From the NCBI GenBank assembly GCA_035648735.1, contig DASRKX010000045.1, positions 1 through 58,711 on the forward strand: 58,711 nucleotides of DNA. Direction: 5' to 3'. This document shows, one piece after another, positions 44,939 through 52,858 of the stretch (positions are counted from its first letter, which is position 1; every line of letters begins with the position of its first letter). The position numbers were made by a program, and so were the translations under genes. The stretch comes from REEB95 sp035648735 (GTDB taxonomy: Bacteria > Pseudomonadota > Alphaproteobacteria > ATCC43930 > CGMCC-115725). The notes under the pieces are model-generated. The model was given only the letters and a program-made list of their open reading frames with translations, made no database searches and was not told the origin of the DNA.

Positions 44939-45255
44939 TGGCGGACGTTTTCAAGCTGCCGGACCGCGAGGATCGCGTCTGGAAGGAAATCAAGGCCGGC
45001 CTATTGCAAGCAGCGCTTCGCGGCGGTGCGTCGATAGGGCCCAGCACCGCGGATCGTGCCTGCGAACATCTCAGGACGCGGCTGGCCGAATACACATGGC
45101 CAAGCGGGGTTGCCCTGCTGCCGATGGATGAAAGCACCACCGCCGCTGTCGAATCGGCCATCTCTCAACTCAAGCTCGCCTACTTTGTCTTTATGCTGGG
45201 CCTTTCGTTGGAGATCGTGGCGGCGACCGATGCCTCAGGCCGAACGGGCGCCTAG
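44938..45255 (+). CDS. Hypothetical protein after the tape measure
   Basis: A 105-residue protein coupled to the tape-measure gene by a one-base TGATG overlap. It starts DVFKLPDREDRVWKEIKAG and ends with a hydrophobic helix (LKLAYFVFMLGLSLEIVAAT). No family recognised. It is the last gene of the long rightward operon. Confidence 0.6.
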   Translation: MADVFKLPDREDRVWKEIKAGLLQAALRGGASIGPSTADRACEHLRTRLAEYTWPSGVALLPMDESTTAAVESAISQLKLAYFVFMLGLSLEIVAATDASGRTGA

Positions 45256-45441
45256 CGCCCCGCGATTTTGAGGCGCACTGGATCGTCCACGCCGCGGCGG
45301 CCCGGTTCGCTATGGCTCTACGCCTCAGGCGCGTTGGGCGAGCCGTATACGGCTTAGGCGAGCCAAGAATATAGACGAGCAGGTCACCCAAACCGCGAAT
45401 CTTGACAGGGATGCCCCGCCAGGCGCAGCCTTCCCAACGGT

Positions 45442-45633
45442 GCTGAAAACACCAGTCGTTAGGCGGTCACCGCCCCCGAAAAGCCTGGCGGTATTTTTAC
45501 GCCCGCAGTCTGAGTCGGGAGCGGGCTGAATAAAACACCCGCAAGGGAAATAGGCCCGCCAGTCCTAACGCTGGTTTTCAGCTCCCGGCGCCCACGCTGA
45601 TCGTAGGCATGGCCTGAAAAGCCACGTTAGGAG
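45442..45633 (+). ncRNA. Structured phage RNA resembling the C4 antisense RNA, with its target leader
   Basis: The 386-bp stretch 45256-45641 has no gene but strong nested structure. GCTGAAAA/CCAG/CGTTAGG (45442-45463) pairs with CCTAACGCTGGTTTTCAGC (45564-45582) in 19 pairs with two small bulges. Inside, CTGGCGG (45485-45491) pairs with CCGCCAG (45556-45562) and GCCCGC (45501-45506) with GCGGGC (45521-45526). CTGAAAA and CGTTAGG recur at 45614-45620 and 45625-45631, over the AGGAG of the next gene. This matches my memory of P4/P1-type C4 RNA. Confidence 0.6.
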
Positions 45634-45641
45634 CATTTGCA

Positions 45642-46190
45642 ATGCCCCGGGACTTCAACGGCGCCTCCGCGCCGCGTCTCTCGCTACATGCGCAACGCCT
45701 TAACACGCTCAAGCTGATCCGCGCGCGGCGGCGCGGGCATGACCATCAACGGCGCCGTGTCACCGAACACCGAATGCAGCTCGCCGAGTGGTTGCTTGGT
45801 AAAATCATTGACGGTGCCGACATTATCGGAGAAGGGTCTGCTTGCCATCTCAATGGCGGCCGGCATCTGACAGTTTTCTTTCTCGTGGAGATCGACGCCT
45901 ATCATTTCCGCGAAATCTGCGCAATCGGCGGCGACCTCTCGGACCTGGAAGACACAAACGACGCCGAGGACGGCGCCGATCCGGAGCCAAGCTTGGGAAG
46001 CAGGGATCGCGAGATCGATCAAAGATCGTGGGGATCCTGTGCGCCGAGCGGCGACGGCGAAGAGGGCGCCGAGGATGAGCCAAGCCTCGGCAGTACGCAC
46101 ATGGCGAACCAGGTCCGCTGGGCGGAAGGCTTTCGCGATGGTGACAAGGAGCGCGACCGCTGCGACGATGAGCGCGGCGGCGACGGCTGA
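45642..46190 (+). CDS. Hypothetical protein controlled by the C4-like RNA
   Basis: A 182-residue frame with AGGAG eight bases before the ATG. The first 110 residues look protein-like (LHAQRLNTLKLIRARRRGHD, VTEHRMQLAEWLLGKIIDGAD, HLTVFFLVEIDAYHFREICA); the rest is a highly acidic tail that may be run-on. No family named. The upstream C4-like switch is aimed at its ribosome-binding site. An opposite-strand frame (45684-46196) competes as the true gene; I favour this one for its leader. Confidence 0.5.
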   Translation: MPRDFNGASAPRLSLHAQRLNTLKLIRARRRGHDHQRRRVTEHRMQLAEWLLGKIIDGADIIGEGSACHLNGGRHLTVFFLVEIDAYHFREICAIGGDLSDLEDTNDAEDGADPEPSLGSRDREIDQRSWGSCAPSGDGEEGAEDEPSLGSTHMANQVRWAEGFRDGDKERDRCDDERGGDG

Positions 46191-46196
46191 GATCAT
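45684..46196 (-). CDS. Alternative opposite-strand ORF: possible small membrane protein
   Basis: A 170-residue frame covering almost the same DNA as 45642-46190. It has a convincing helix at residues 3-22 (SAVAAALIVAAVALLVTIAK) and two weaker hydrophobic stretches near 35-50 and 70-88. It lacks a clear ribosome-binding site. Antisense of acidic codons gives hydrophobic residues, so this may be an artefact of the plus-strand gene, or the reverse. Confidence 0.25.
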   Translation of the reverse strand: MISAVAAALIVAAVALLVTIAKAFRPADLVRHVRTAEAWLILGALFAVAARRTGSPRSLIDLAIPASQAWLRIGAVLGVVCVFQVREVAADCADFAEMIGVDLHEKENCQMPAAIEMASRPFSDNVGTVNDFTKQPLGELHSVFGDTAPLMVMPAPPRADQLERVKALRM

Positions 46197-46256
46197 CAAC
46201 CCATGCGCTGACCGCTCGGCTGCGCGATCCCTTGGGCATGACGCCGCTGGTGGCGC

Positions 46257-46553
46257 ATGAGAACCCGCCAGCAGCCGCCACCTCTGCCCGCCGGCATGAC
46301 GCCGCGCCTGCTCGACGAGATCGCGGCGGCGGCCTATCTCAGCCTGCCGCTGGCGATCTTCAAGCGCGAGGTTGCCCCGGCCGTGCCGCCGCTGAAATTC
46401 GGCAATCGGCGCCGCTGGGATGTGCGCGCGCTCGACCGTTGGTTGGACAGCCGCTCCGGCCTGAATGCAGCCCCCATGTCAGACGAAAAATGGCTTGAAA
46501 GGCTGCAGCGTGACCGTGATCCGCGCAAGGGACCGCGGCGCCCGAGCGGCTGA
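46257..46553 (+). CDS. Helix-turn-helix DNA-binding protein (AlpA/excisionase-like)
   Basis: A 98-residue protein with a MerR/excisionase-like winged helix: TPRLLDEIAAAAYLSLPLAI, then PLKFGNRRRWDVRALDRWLD. The C-terminus is basic. The start at 46257 is uncertain; an ATG at 46296 sits just before the domain and neither has a good ribosome-binding site. Third small DNA-binding protein of this type in the element. The 155 bp after it hold no gene. Confidence 0.7.
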   Translation: MRTRQQPPPLPAGMTPRLLDEIAAAAYLSLPLAIFKREVAPAVPPLKFGNRRRWDVRALDRWLDSRSGLNAAPMSDEKWLERLQRDRDPRKGPRRPSG

Positions 46554-46708
46554 GACGCGCTGCCGCCGGTGGCGTGAATATCGCCGGCGCTGCGCTCGAC
46601 CGGTGGAGCGCGCGCACGCCGCCGCGTCTCAGCCGCTCTGGCGGCGTGGTCTAGGCCGCCCGCGCACTAGGACGGAAGCGGCGGCAGAATCGGGGAAAAT
46701 GAGCGCTA

Positions 46709-47020
46709 CTAGCTGACGAGTTCGCCCCAATTATCGGCGGTGAATTGCGCGAACCTGAGCAATCGAGCAAGCGCGTCATGCGCCTCGATCTCGGAGATCG
46801 TCGACGCGGTTCCATGGGCGGCCTCATCGCGCCAGTAGGATAAAAGCTGCATCGCACTTTTGAACGGTCCCGCCAGCGCTGGGCGCGCTGCTCCCGCGAT
46901 ATTATCGATGGTTTTTCGTCGTCCATTCGCGGCCCGATATGTCGCTAGGGTGACGGCTTCGTCACCGCCTTTCGTGATGGCAACGGCGAGAAGAATTGAC
47001 TCTGCCGCAGCTCCGCACAT
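46709..47020 (-). CDS. Hypothetical protein, probably N-terminally truncated
   Basis: A 103-residue reading from ATG 47020 with MCGAAAESILLAVAIT and LLSYWRDEAAHGTASTISE, a pattern I know from longer alphaproteobacterial proteins of unknown function. The same frame stays open and protein-like upstream (GFVQRAAEAAQCHATGSYLA) until a TAG at about 47108, with no start codon. So the 5' end seems to be lost near the right repeat. The following 284 bp up to the tRNA hold no gene. Confidence 0.45.
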   Translation of the reverse strand: MCGAAAESILLAVAITKGGDEAVTLATYRAANGRRKTIDNIAGAARPALAGPFKSAMQLLSYWRDEAAHGTASTISEIEAHDALARLLRFAQFTADNWGELVS

Positions 47021-47304
47021 TGCACAGCACGCAAGATAACTGCCCGTCGCGTGGCATTGCGCAGCCTCGGCCGCCCGCTGGACAAACCCAGATCCTGGTG
47101 ACCTCTTCTACGCGCCGCCGACGGGACCATTTCTCGCCGCTCGGCCGCGCGCTGATTATGCGGAACGCCGTTGGTACAAAGTGCCCCGATTTTGCACCAC
47201 AGTTCCGAGCATGTTCTCAACATTTTTGAGCAGAAACGAACAGAAGCCGGCAAGTCGCACGCGCTCGATCGGGGGCTAAATCTCAGGATTTTGGCGGGAA
47301 AGAT

Positions 47305-47349
47305 TGGTGGAGCAGAGGGGGATCGAACCCCTGACCTCGACATTGCGAA
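47305..47349. repeat. Right attachment site within tRNA-Ala
   Basis: Exact 45-bp copy of the left site. It spans tRNA positions 32-76, so the crossover lies in or near the anticodon stem-loop and the element restores a complete tRNA at this end. Confidence 0.9.
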
Positions 47350-47380
47350 CGTCGCGCTCTCCCAACTGAGCTACTGCCCC
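47305..47380 (-). tRNA. tRNA-Ala(CGC)
   Basis: A 76-nt cloverleaf with encoded CCA: acceptor stem GGGGCAG/CTGCTCC with the alanine identity pair G3-U70, D arm GCTC-AGTTGGGA-GAGC, anticodon stem CGACG/TGTCG, anticodon loop TTCGCAA with CGC at 34-36, and T arm AGGGG-TTCGATC-CCCCT. It reads GCG codons. Its 3' part is the attachment site of the mobile element. Confidence 0.95.
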
Positions 47381-47472
47381 GCCCGCATCGGCGCGGAATA
47401 TGTGGCGTGCCCGCGCACCCTGTCAAGATTGCGGGCCAAGGTCGGGAAAGCCGCCTTCGCCGACGCCCGCGC

Positions 47473-47934
47473 TCAATGCGCAAAATATTGCCTCATTTTT
47501 TCGAGGGCGGCGCTGAACGCGTCGAAGTCGTTCCGGCCCAGCACGAAAGCGTTGGTGCCCTTGGTGCCCTCCAAAAGGGTGAATTCCACGCCGGGACCGG
47601 CGGCCACGGTGATGAGCGTCGCCGTGTCGGTATCGCCATCCTTGTGCGAGCCGATGACCCGCCAGGTGGCGGATTGCGCCGCGACGGCCTTTTTCCAGAG
47701 CTGGGTGAAGGTGCCCAAGCTGTCCCGGTCGAAGGCGACCGAGAGGCGTTTATCCGTGACGATGCCGATCAATCCGACCTTGCTTTGATCTACGGTATAG
47801 GTGGCGACGTCCAGCTCGGTATTGCCCGACATGAATTTGTCGACGATATCGAGCGTGCCGCCAGCGGCCCAGGCCGGTGGCGCAACAAGCAAAAACAACG
47901 CGAGCAGCAGCGGCGACAATCCGAGCTTGGTCAT
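47473..47934 (-). CDS. Secreted protein of unknown function
   Basis: A 153-residue protein with a signal peptide (about 1-24, LGLSPLLLALFLLVAPPAWA, likely cut after AWA). The mature domain is alpha/beta-like (ELDVATYTVDQSKVGLIGIV, DRDSLGTFTQLWKKAVAAQ). No family recognised. GAGGGGGG precedes the ATG at 47934. It lies 92 bp beyond the tRNA on the host side. Confidence 0.75.
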   Translation of the reverse strand: MTKLGLSPLLLALFLLVAPPAWAAGGTLDIVDKFMSGNTELDVATYTVDQSKVGLIGIVTDKRLSVAFDRDSLGTFTQLWKKAVAAQSATWRVIGSHKDGDTDTATLITVAAGPGVEFTLLEGTKGTNAFVLGRNDFDAFSAALEKMRQYFAH

Positions 47935-48085
47935 GGAATCCCCCCTCTTCGTTTCTTGCCCCTCGAGCGAGGCCGCAACGGCCACTATAGACAGCCCGCG
48001 CGTAACGCAACAAGCCGCCCGGCTTGCGCGCCACGCGGCCCATCGCTAGGTTTGGCGCCTCGAGTCGCGCGAAAGGAAGCCACGC

Positions 48086-48394
48086 ATGGGAAGTTTTCTC
48101 GTCCCCGTCATCGAAGTCATCGTCGCGCTCCTCAACATCTATTGGTGGATCGTCATTCTTGCGGCGATCGCGAGTTGGCTGATGGCTTTCCGCGTCATCG
48201 ACACGCGCAACCGCGCCGTGGCGATGATCGTGGATTTCCTCTACCGCGCGACCGAGCCGGCGCTGCGGCCGATCCAGCGCATCCTGCCGAATTTCGGCGG
48301 ACTCGATATCTCGCCGGTCATCCTGCTGGTGATCCTGTGGTTCATCGAGATGGAGCTGCGCCAGCTCGAAATCTTCTACCTGATGCGGACCTGA
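48086..48394 (+). CDS. YggT family membrane protein
   Basis: A 102-residue membrane protein with helices at about 7-32 and 74-95. The YggT pattern is FLYRATEPALRPIQRILPNFGGLDISPVILL (shown in two known parts, about 50-80). Its role is unknown; relatives are linked to osmotic stress or cell division. Upstream of folD on the same strand, 54 bp apart. Confidence 0.88.
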   Translation: MGSFLVPVIEVIVALLNIYWWIVILAAIASWLMAFRVIDTRNRAVAMIVDFLYRATEPALRPIQRILPNFGGLDISPVILLVILWFIEMELRQLEIFYLMRT

Positions 48395-48448
48395 CGCGCG
48401 GCGTTCCCGCGCCATTGCCGCCGCTCATCAAAAAAAAGAATTGGGACC

Positions 48449-49342
48449 ATGACTGAAGCAAAGCTGATCGACGGCAAGGCGGCGGCAGCCAGGCTGCGCG
48501 CCGCCATCGGCGCCGCGGCGGCGGCATTGAAGGCGCGCCACGGCGTCCAGCCCGGCCTCGCGGCGGTGCTGGTCGGCGACGATCCGGCGAGCGAAATCTA
48601 TGTCCGCAGCAAGACCAAGGCGACGAAGGAGGCCGGACTCAACGGCTTCGAGCACCGCCTGCCCGCCGCGACAAGCCAGGCCGCGCTGCTCGACCTGGTG
48701 CGCCAACTCAATGCCGACGACAAGGTCGACGGCATCCTGGTGCAGCTGCCGCTGCCGAAGCAGATCGACGCGCAGAAGGTCATCGCCGCGATCGATCCGG
48801 CCAAGGACGTCGACGGCTTCCATGTGCAGAACGTCGGGCGGTTGTGGAGCGGCGGCGAATCGCTGGTGCCCTGCACGCCTTATGGCTGCCTCATCCTGTT
48901 GCGCGAGACCCTGGGCGCCGATCTCGCGGGCGCCGAGGCGATCGTGCTCGGCCGCTCCAACATCGTCGGCAAGCCGCTGGCGGCGCTGCTGCTGGGCGAG
49001 AACTGCACGGTGACCATCGCGCATTCGCGTACGCGCGACCTGCCCGATGTCGCGCGCCGCGCCGATATCCTGATCGCCGCGATCGGCCGCGCCGAAATGG
49101 TCAAGGCGTCGTGGATCAAGCCGGGCGCCACGGTGATCGATGTCGGCATCAACCGGGTGCCGGGCGCCGACGGCAAGAGCCGGCTGGTGGGTGACGTCGC
49201 CTTCGACGAGGCGAAGCGCGTCGCCGGCGCCATCACGCCGGTGCCCGGCGGCGTCGGCCCGATGACCATTGCCTGTCTCTTGCGCAACACGGTGGTGGCG
49301 GCCTGCCGGCGCCGCGGCCTCGCCGCGCCGGCCGGACTTTGA
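48449..49342 (+). CDS. folD: Bifunctional methylenetetrahydrofolate dehydrogenase/cyclohydrolase
   Basis: Interconverts methylene- and formyl-tetrahydrofolate, 297 aa. It has the catalytic tyrosine/lysine in SEIYVRSKTKATKEAG (about 48-62), the loop DGILVQLPLPKQID (about 95), the NADP motif VLGRSNIVGKPLAALLL (about 168), and the end TPVPGGVGPMTIACLL. ATG at 48449. Confidence 0.96.
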   Translation: MTEAKLIDGKAAAARLRAAIGAAAAALKARHGVQPGLAAVLVGDDPASEIYVRSKTKATKEAGLNGFEHRLPAATSQAALLDLVRQLNADDKVDGILVQLPLPKQIDAQKVIAAIDPAKDVDGFHVQNVGRLWSGGESLVPCTPYGCLILLRETLGADLAGAEAIVLGRSNIVGKPLAALLLGENCTVTIAHSRTRDLPDVARRADILIAAIGRAEMVKASWIKPGATVIDVGINRVPGADGKSRLVGDVAFDEAKRVAGAITPVPGGVGPMTIACLLRNTVVAACRRRGLAAPAGL

Positions 49343-49363
49343 TCGCGCGCAAAAGAAGCGGCG

Positions 49364-50572
<1,209 letters not shown>

Positions 50573-50625
50573 GGCGGCGGAGTATCGCGGGCCACCGCGC
50601 GGCGGGCAAGCCTAGCGAGGAAGTC

Positions 50626-51714
50626 CTAGGCGCTGATCCAGCCGCCGCCCAGCAGCCGGGCGCCGTCATAGACGACGCAGGCCTGGCCCGGGGCGACGCC
50701 GAAAGCCGGCTGGTCGAGCACCGCCTCGCCGCCGCCCCGGCCGTCGAGGCGAATCGTCGCCGCCGCCGGCGGCTGGGCCGAGCGCAGCTTGACCTGCGCC
50801 GCGATGCCCTCGGGCGGCGGCGCGGCACCCAGCCAATTAATGCCCGCCAGCTTCACCCGGGTCCGGCCGAGGCGCTCATGCGGGCCGACGACGACCCGGC
50901 GGGTTGCCGCATCGAGCTTCAGGACGTAGAGCGGCTCGGGTGCGGCCACGCCGATGCCCTTGCGCTGCCCGACGGTGAAATGGATGACGCCCGGATGCCT
51001 GCCGAGCACGCTGCCCGCCTCGTCGACGATCTCGCCCGGCTCGGCCGCGCCGGGACGCAGCTTCGCCACCAGATCGGCATAGCTGCCGCTCGGCACGAAG
51101 CAGATGTCCTGGCTGTCGGGCTTCTGCGCCACCGGCAGGTCGAAGCGGCGCGCCAGATCGCGCGTCGCCTCCTTGGCGAGATCGCCCAGTGGGAAGCGGA
51201 GAAAATCGAGCTGGGAGCGCGTGGTGCGGTAGAGGAAATAGCTCTGGTCGCGTCCTTCGTCCGCCGCACGGTGCAGCTCCGGCCCGGCCGCGCCCTCGAC
51301 CCGCCGCGCATAATGGCCGGTGGCGAGCGCCGCGGCGCCGAGATCGCGCGCCGCCACCAGCAGGTCGCGGAACTTCACCGTCTCGTTGCAGCGCACGCAG
51401 GGGATCGGCGTTTCGCCCTTCAGATACTGATCGGCGAATTCCTCGATGACCTCGGCGCGGAAGCGCTTCTCGTAATCGAGCACGTAATGGGGAATGCCGA
51501 GCGTTTCGGCGACGCGGCCCGCATCGTGGATGTCCTGACCGGCGCAGCAGGCGCCCTTTTTCCCGGTCGCCTGGCCGTGGTCGTAGAGCTGCAAGGTGAT
51601 GCCGATCACCTCGTAGCCTTCCTCGACCATGAGCGCGGCCGCGGTCGAGCTGTCGACGCCGCCCGACATGGCGACGACCACGCGCGCGCCGGTAGCGAGC
51701 CCGGACGCGGCCAT
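50626..51714 (-). CDS. mnmA: tRNA-specific 2-thiouridylase MnmA
   Basis: Puts sulfur on U34 of Lys, Glu and Gln tRNAs, 362 aa. It has the PP-loop VVVAMSGGVDSSTAAALM (about 12-29), the active cysteine in CCAGQDIHDAGRVA (about 53), the second catalytic cysteine in KPDSQDICFV (about 195), and CVRCNETVKF. The start overlaps the ferredoxin stop by one base (TGATG). Placement after the cysteine desulfurases fits its need for sulfur from IscS. Confidence 0.94.
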   Translation of the reverse strand: MAASGLATGARVVVAMSGGVDSSTAAALMVEEGYEVIGITLQLYDHGQATGKKGACCAGQDIHDAGRVAETLGIPHYVLDYEKRFRAEVIEEFADQYLKGETPIPCVRCNETVKFRDLLVAARDLGAAALATGHYARRVEGAAGPELHRAADEGRDQSYFLYRTTRSQLDFLRFPLGDLAKEATRDLARRFDLPVAQKPDSQDICFVPSGSYADLVAKLRPGAAEPGEIVDEAGSVLGRHPGVIHFTVGQRKGIGVAAPEPLYVLKLDAATRRVVVGPHERLGRTRVKLAGINWLGAAPPPEGIAAQVKLRSAQPPAAATIRLDGRGGGEAVLDQPAFGVAPGQACVVYDGARLLGGGWISA

Positions 51715-52046
51715 CAGCCGCTCATCATGTTGCGGGTCGCCAGCGGCAGGCGGACGGTCAGCCCGTCGAGCTCCTCGGTGATGACGATCTGGCAGCCGAG
51801 CCGCGAGGTCTGCGTCAGCCCGAAGGCGAGGTCGAGCATGTCCTCCTCGTCCTCGGTCGCGTCCTTCAGGAGCTCGTACCAATCGGGCTCGACGATGACA
51901 TGACAGGTCGAGCAGGCGAGCGAGCCCTCGCAGGCGCCCTCGATGTCGACGCCGTTGCGATGCGCGATCTCGAGCACCGACAGCCCGATCGGGGCGTCGA
52001 CTTCTTTGCGCGTTCCGTCGCGCTCGACGAAAATCATCTTCGGCAT
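51714..52046 (-). CDS. fdx: [2Fe-2S] ferredoxin (Isc type)
   Basis: Electron carrier for iron-sulfur cluster assembly, 110 aa. The cluster cysteines are in CEGSLACSTCHVIV (about 39, 45 and 48) and LGCQIV (about 85). The acidic stretch DATEDEEDMLDLAFGLT is typical of adrenodoxin-like ferredoxins. The start at 52046 is set by MPKMIFVERDG and AGGA upstream. Coupled to mnmA. Confidence 0.93.
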   Translation of the reverse strand: MPKMIFVERDGTRKEVDAPIGLSVLEIAHRNGVDIEGACEGSLACSTCHVIVEPDWYELLKDATEDEEDMLDLAFGLTQTSRLGCQIVITEELDGLTVRLPLATRNMMSG

Positions 52047-52062
52047 CGTCCTATCCTCGAAT

Positions 52063-52482
52063 TTACGAAACGCGCGGCGCGTCTTCCTCGGCGCGAAGGG
52101 CGGCGCCGAGCGCCGCCGCATCCTCGCCGGAGCCGCCGAGCCGGGCCGCCTCGGCGCGTTTAATCAGACGCAGGATGGTAAGTCCAGCGCCGCGCGCCGC
52201 CGCCTCGATCGCGGCGCTTTCGCCGTCGGCGGCGATCACCGCATGGGTGACCGGCCGGGCGAGCTGCTTTTCCGCCCGCGAGCGCAGCGCCAGAAGCGTC
52301 GGCGTCAAGTCGCCGCACGGCAGACGGCGACCGCCGTCGGCGCCGGGCAGGATTTCCGCGTTGCCGCCGAGCGCGATGGCGACGGCGGCCGAGGCCGGGC
52401 CGAGATCGATGCCCACGGCGGCGCCGGGGCCGTCGGATTCGAGGGGCGCGCCCTCCGGCTCTTCGATCTGGAACAGCTTCAT
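52063..52482 (-). CDS. Mini Hsp70-like protein in the hscA position
   Basis: A 139-residue protein whose residues about 22-40 (AVGIDLGPASAAVAIALGG) resemble the phosphate-1 loop of Hsp70/actin ATPases. It also has HscA-like parts (LPCGDLTPTLLALRSRAEKQ; RPVTHAVIAADGESAAIEAA, then AGLTILRLIKRAEAARL). The catalytic lysine, the phosphate-2 region and the substrate-binding domain are absent. It lies between iscA and fdx, where hscB-hscA normally are. It is probably a relict or a new-function stub. Confidence 0.65.
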   Translation of the reverse strand: MKLFQIEEPEGAPLESDGPGAAVGIDLGPASAAVAIALGGNAEILPGADGGRRLPCGDLTPTLLALRSRAEKQLARPVTHAVIAADGESAAIEAAARGAGLTILRLIKRAEAARLGGSGEDAAALGAALRAEEDAPRVS

Positions 52483-52498
52483 GGGCCGGGACGGCCGC

Positions 52499-52837
52499 TC
52501 AGACGTGGAAGGATTCGCCGCAGCCGCAGCGGCCTTTTTCGTTGGGATTGCGGAAGGTGAAGCCGGATTGGAGCTTGTCCTCGACGTAGTCCATCTCGGT
52601 GCCGATGATGAACATCGACGCCTTGGGATCGATCAGGATGGTGACGCCCTTGTCCTGCACGATCTCGTCGAATTTTCCCTTATCGTCGGCGTATTCGAGC
52701 GTATAAGTCAGGCCCGAGCAGCCGCGCGAGCGCACGCCGATCCGGATGCCGGCGGAATCCTTGCCGCGCTTGGCGAGCAGCGCCTGGATGCGCTGGGCCG
52801 CCGATTCCGTCACCGTCATTGCCTGCTTTAGCGCCAT
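52499..52837 (-). CDS. iscA: Iron-sulfur carrier protein of the IscA/ErpA family
   Basis: A-type carrier, 112 aa. The three cluster cysteines are in RGCSGLTYTLEY (about 39) and GRCGCGESFHV (about 103 and 105). The N-terminal MTVTESAAQRIQALLAKRG is typical. It lies just after iscS. No iscU scaffold is present between them, which is unusual for an isc cluster. Confidence 0.93.
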   Translation of the reverse strand: MALKQAMTVTESAAQRIQALLAKRGKDSAGIRIGVRSRGCSGLTYTLEYADDKGKFDEIVQDKGVTILIDPKASMFIIGTEMDYVEDKLQSGFTFRNPNEKGRCGCGESFHV

Positions 52838-52858
52838 TTTCCCTGCTCCGTCCGTCCC

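Larger units (their letters stand above)
32652..47349. mobile_element. 14.65-kb integrative phage-like element (probable satellite) in tRNA-Ala(CGC)
   Basis: The element is bounded by an exact 45-bp direct repeat (32652-32696 and 47305-47349) that is the 3' part of a tRNA-Ala gene from the anticodon loop to CCA. The right copy belongs to an intact tRNA, the left is a truncated remnant. Between them lie an integrase, excisionase-type regulators, an O-like initiator with iterons, small terminase, capsid, protease, tape measure, a C4-like RNA and a cargo operon. No large terminase, portal, tail tube or lysis genes were found. Confidence 0.9.
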
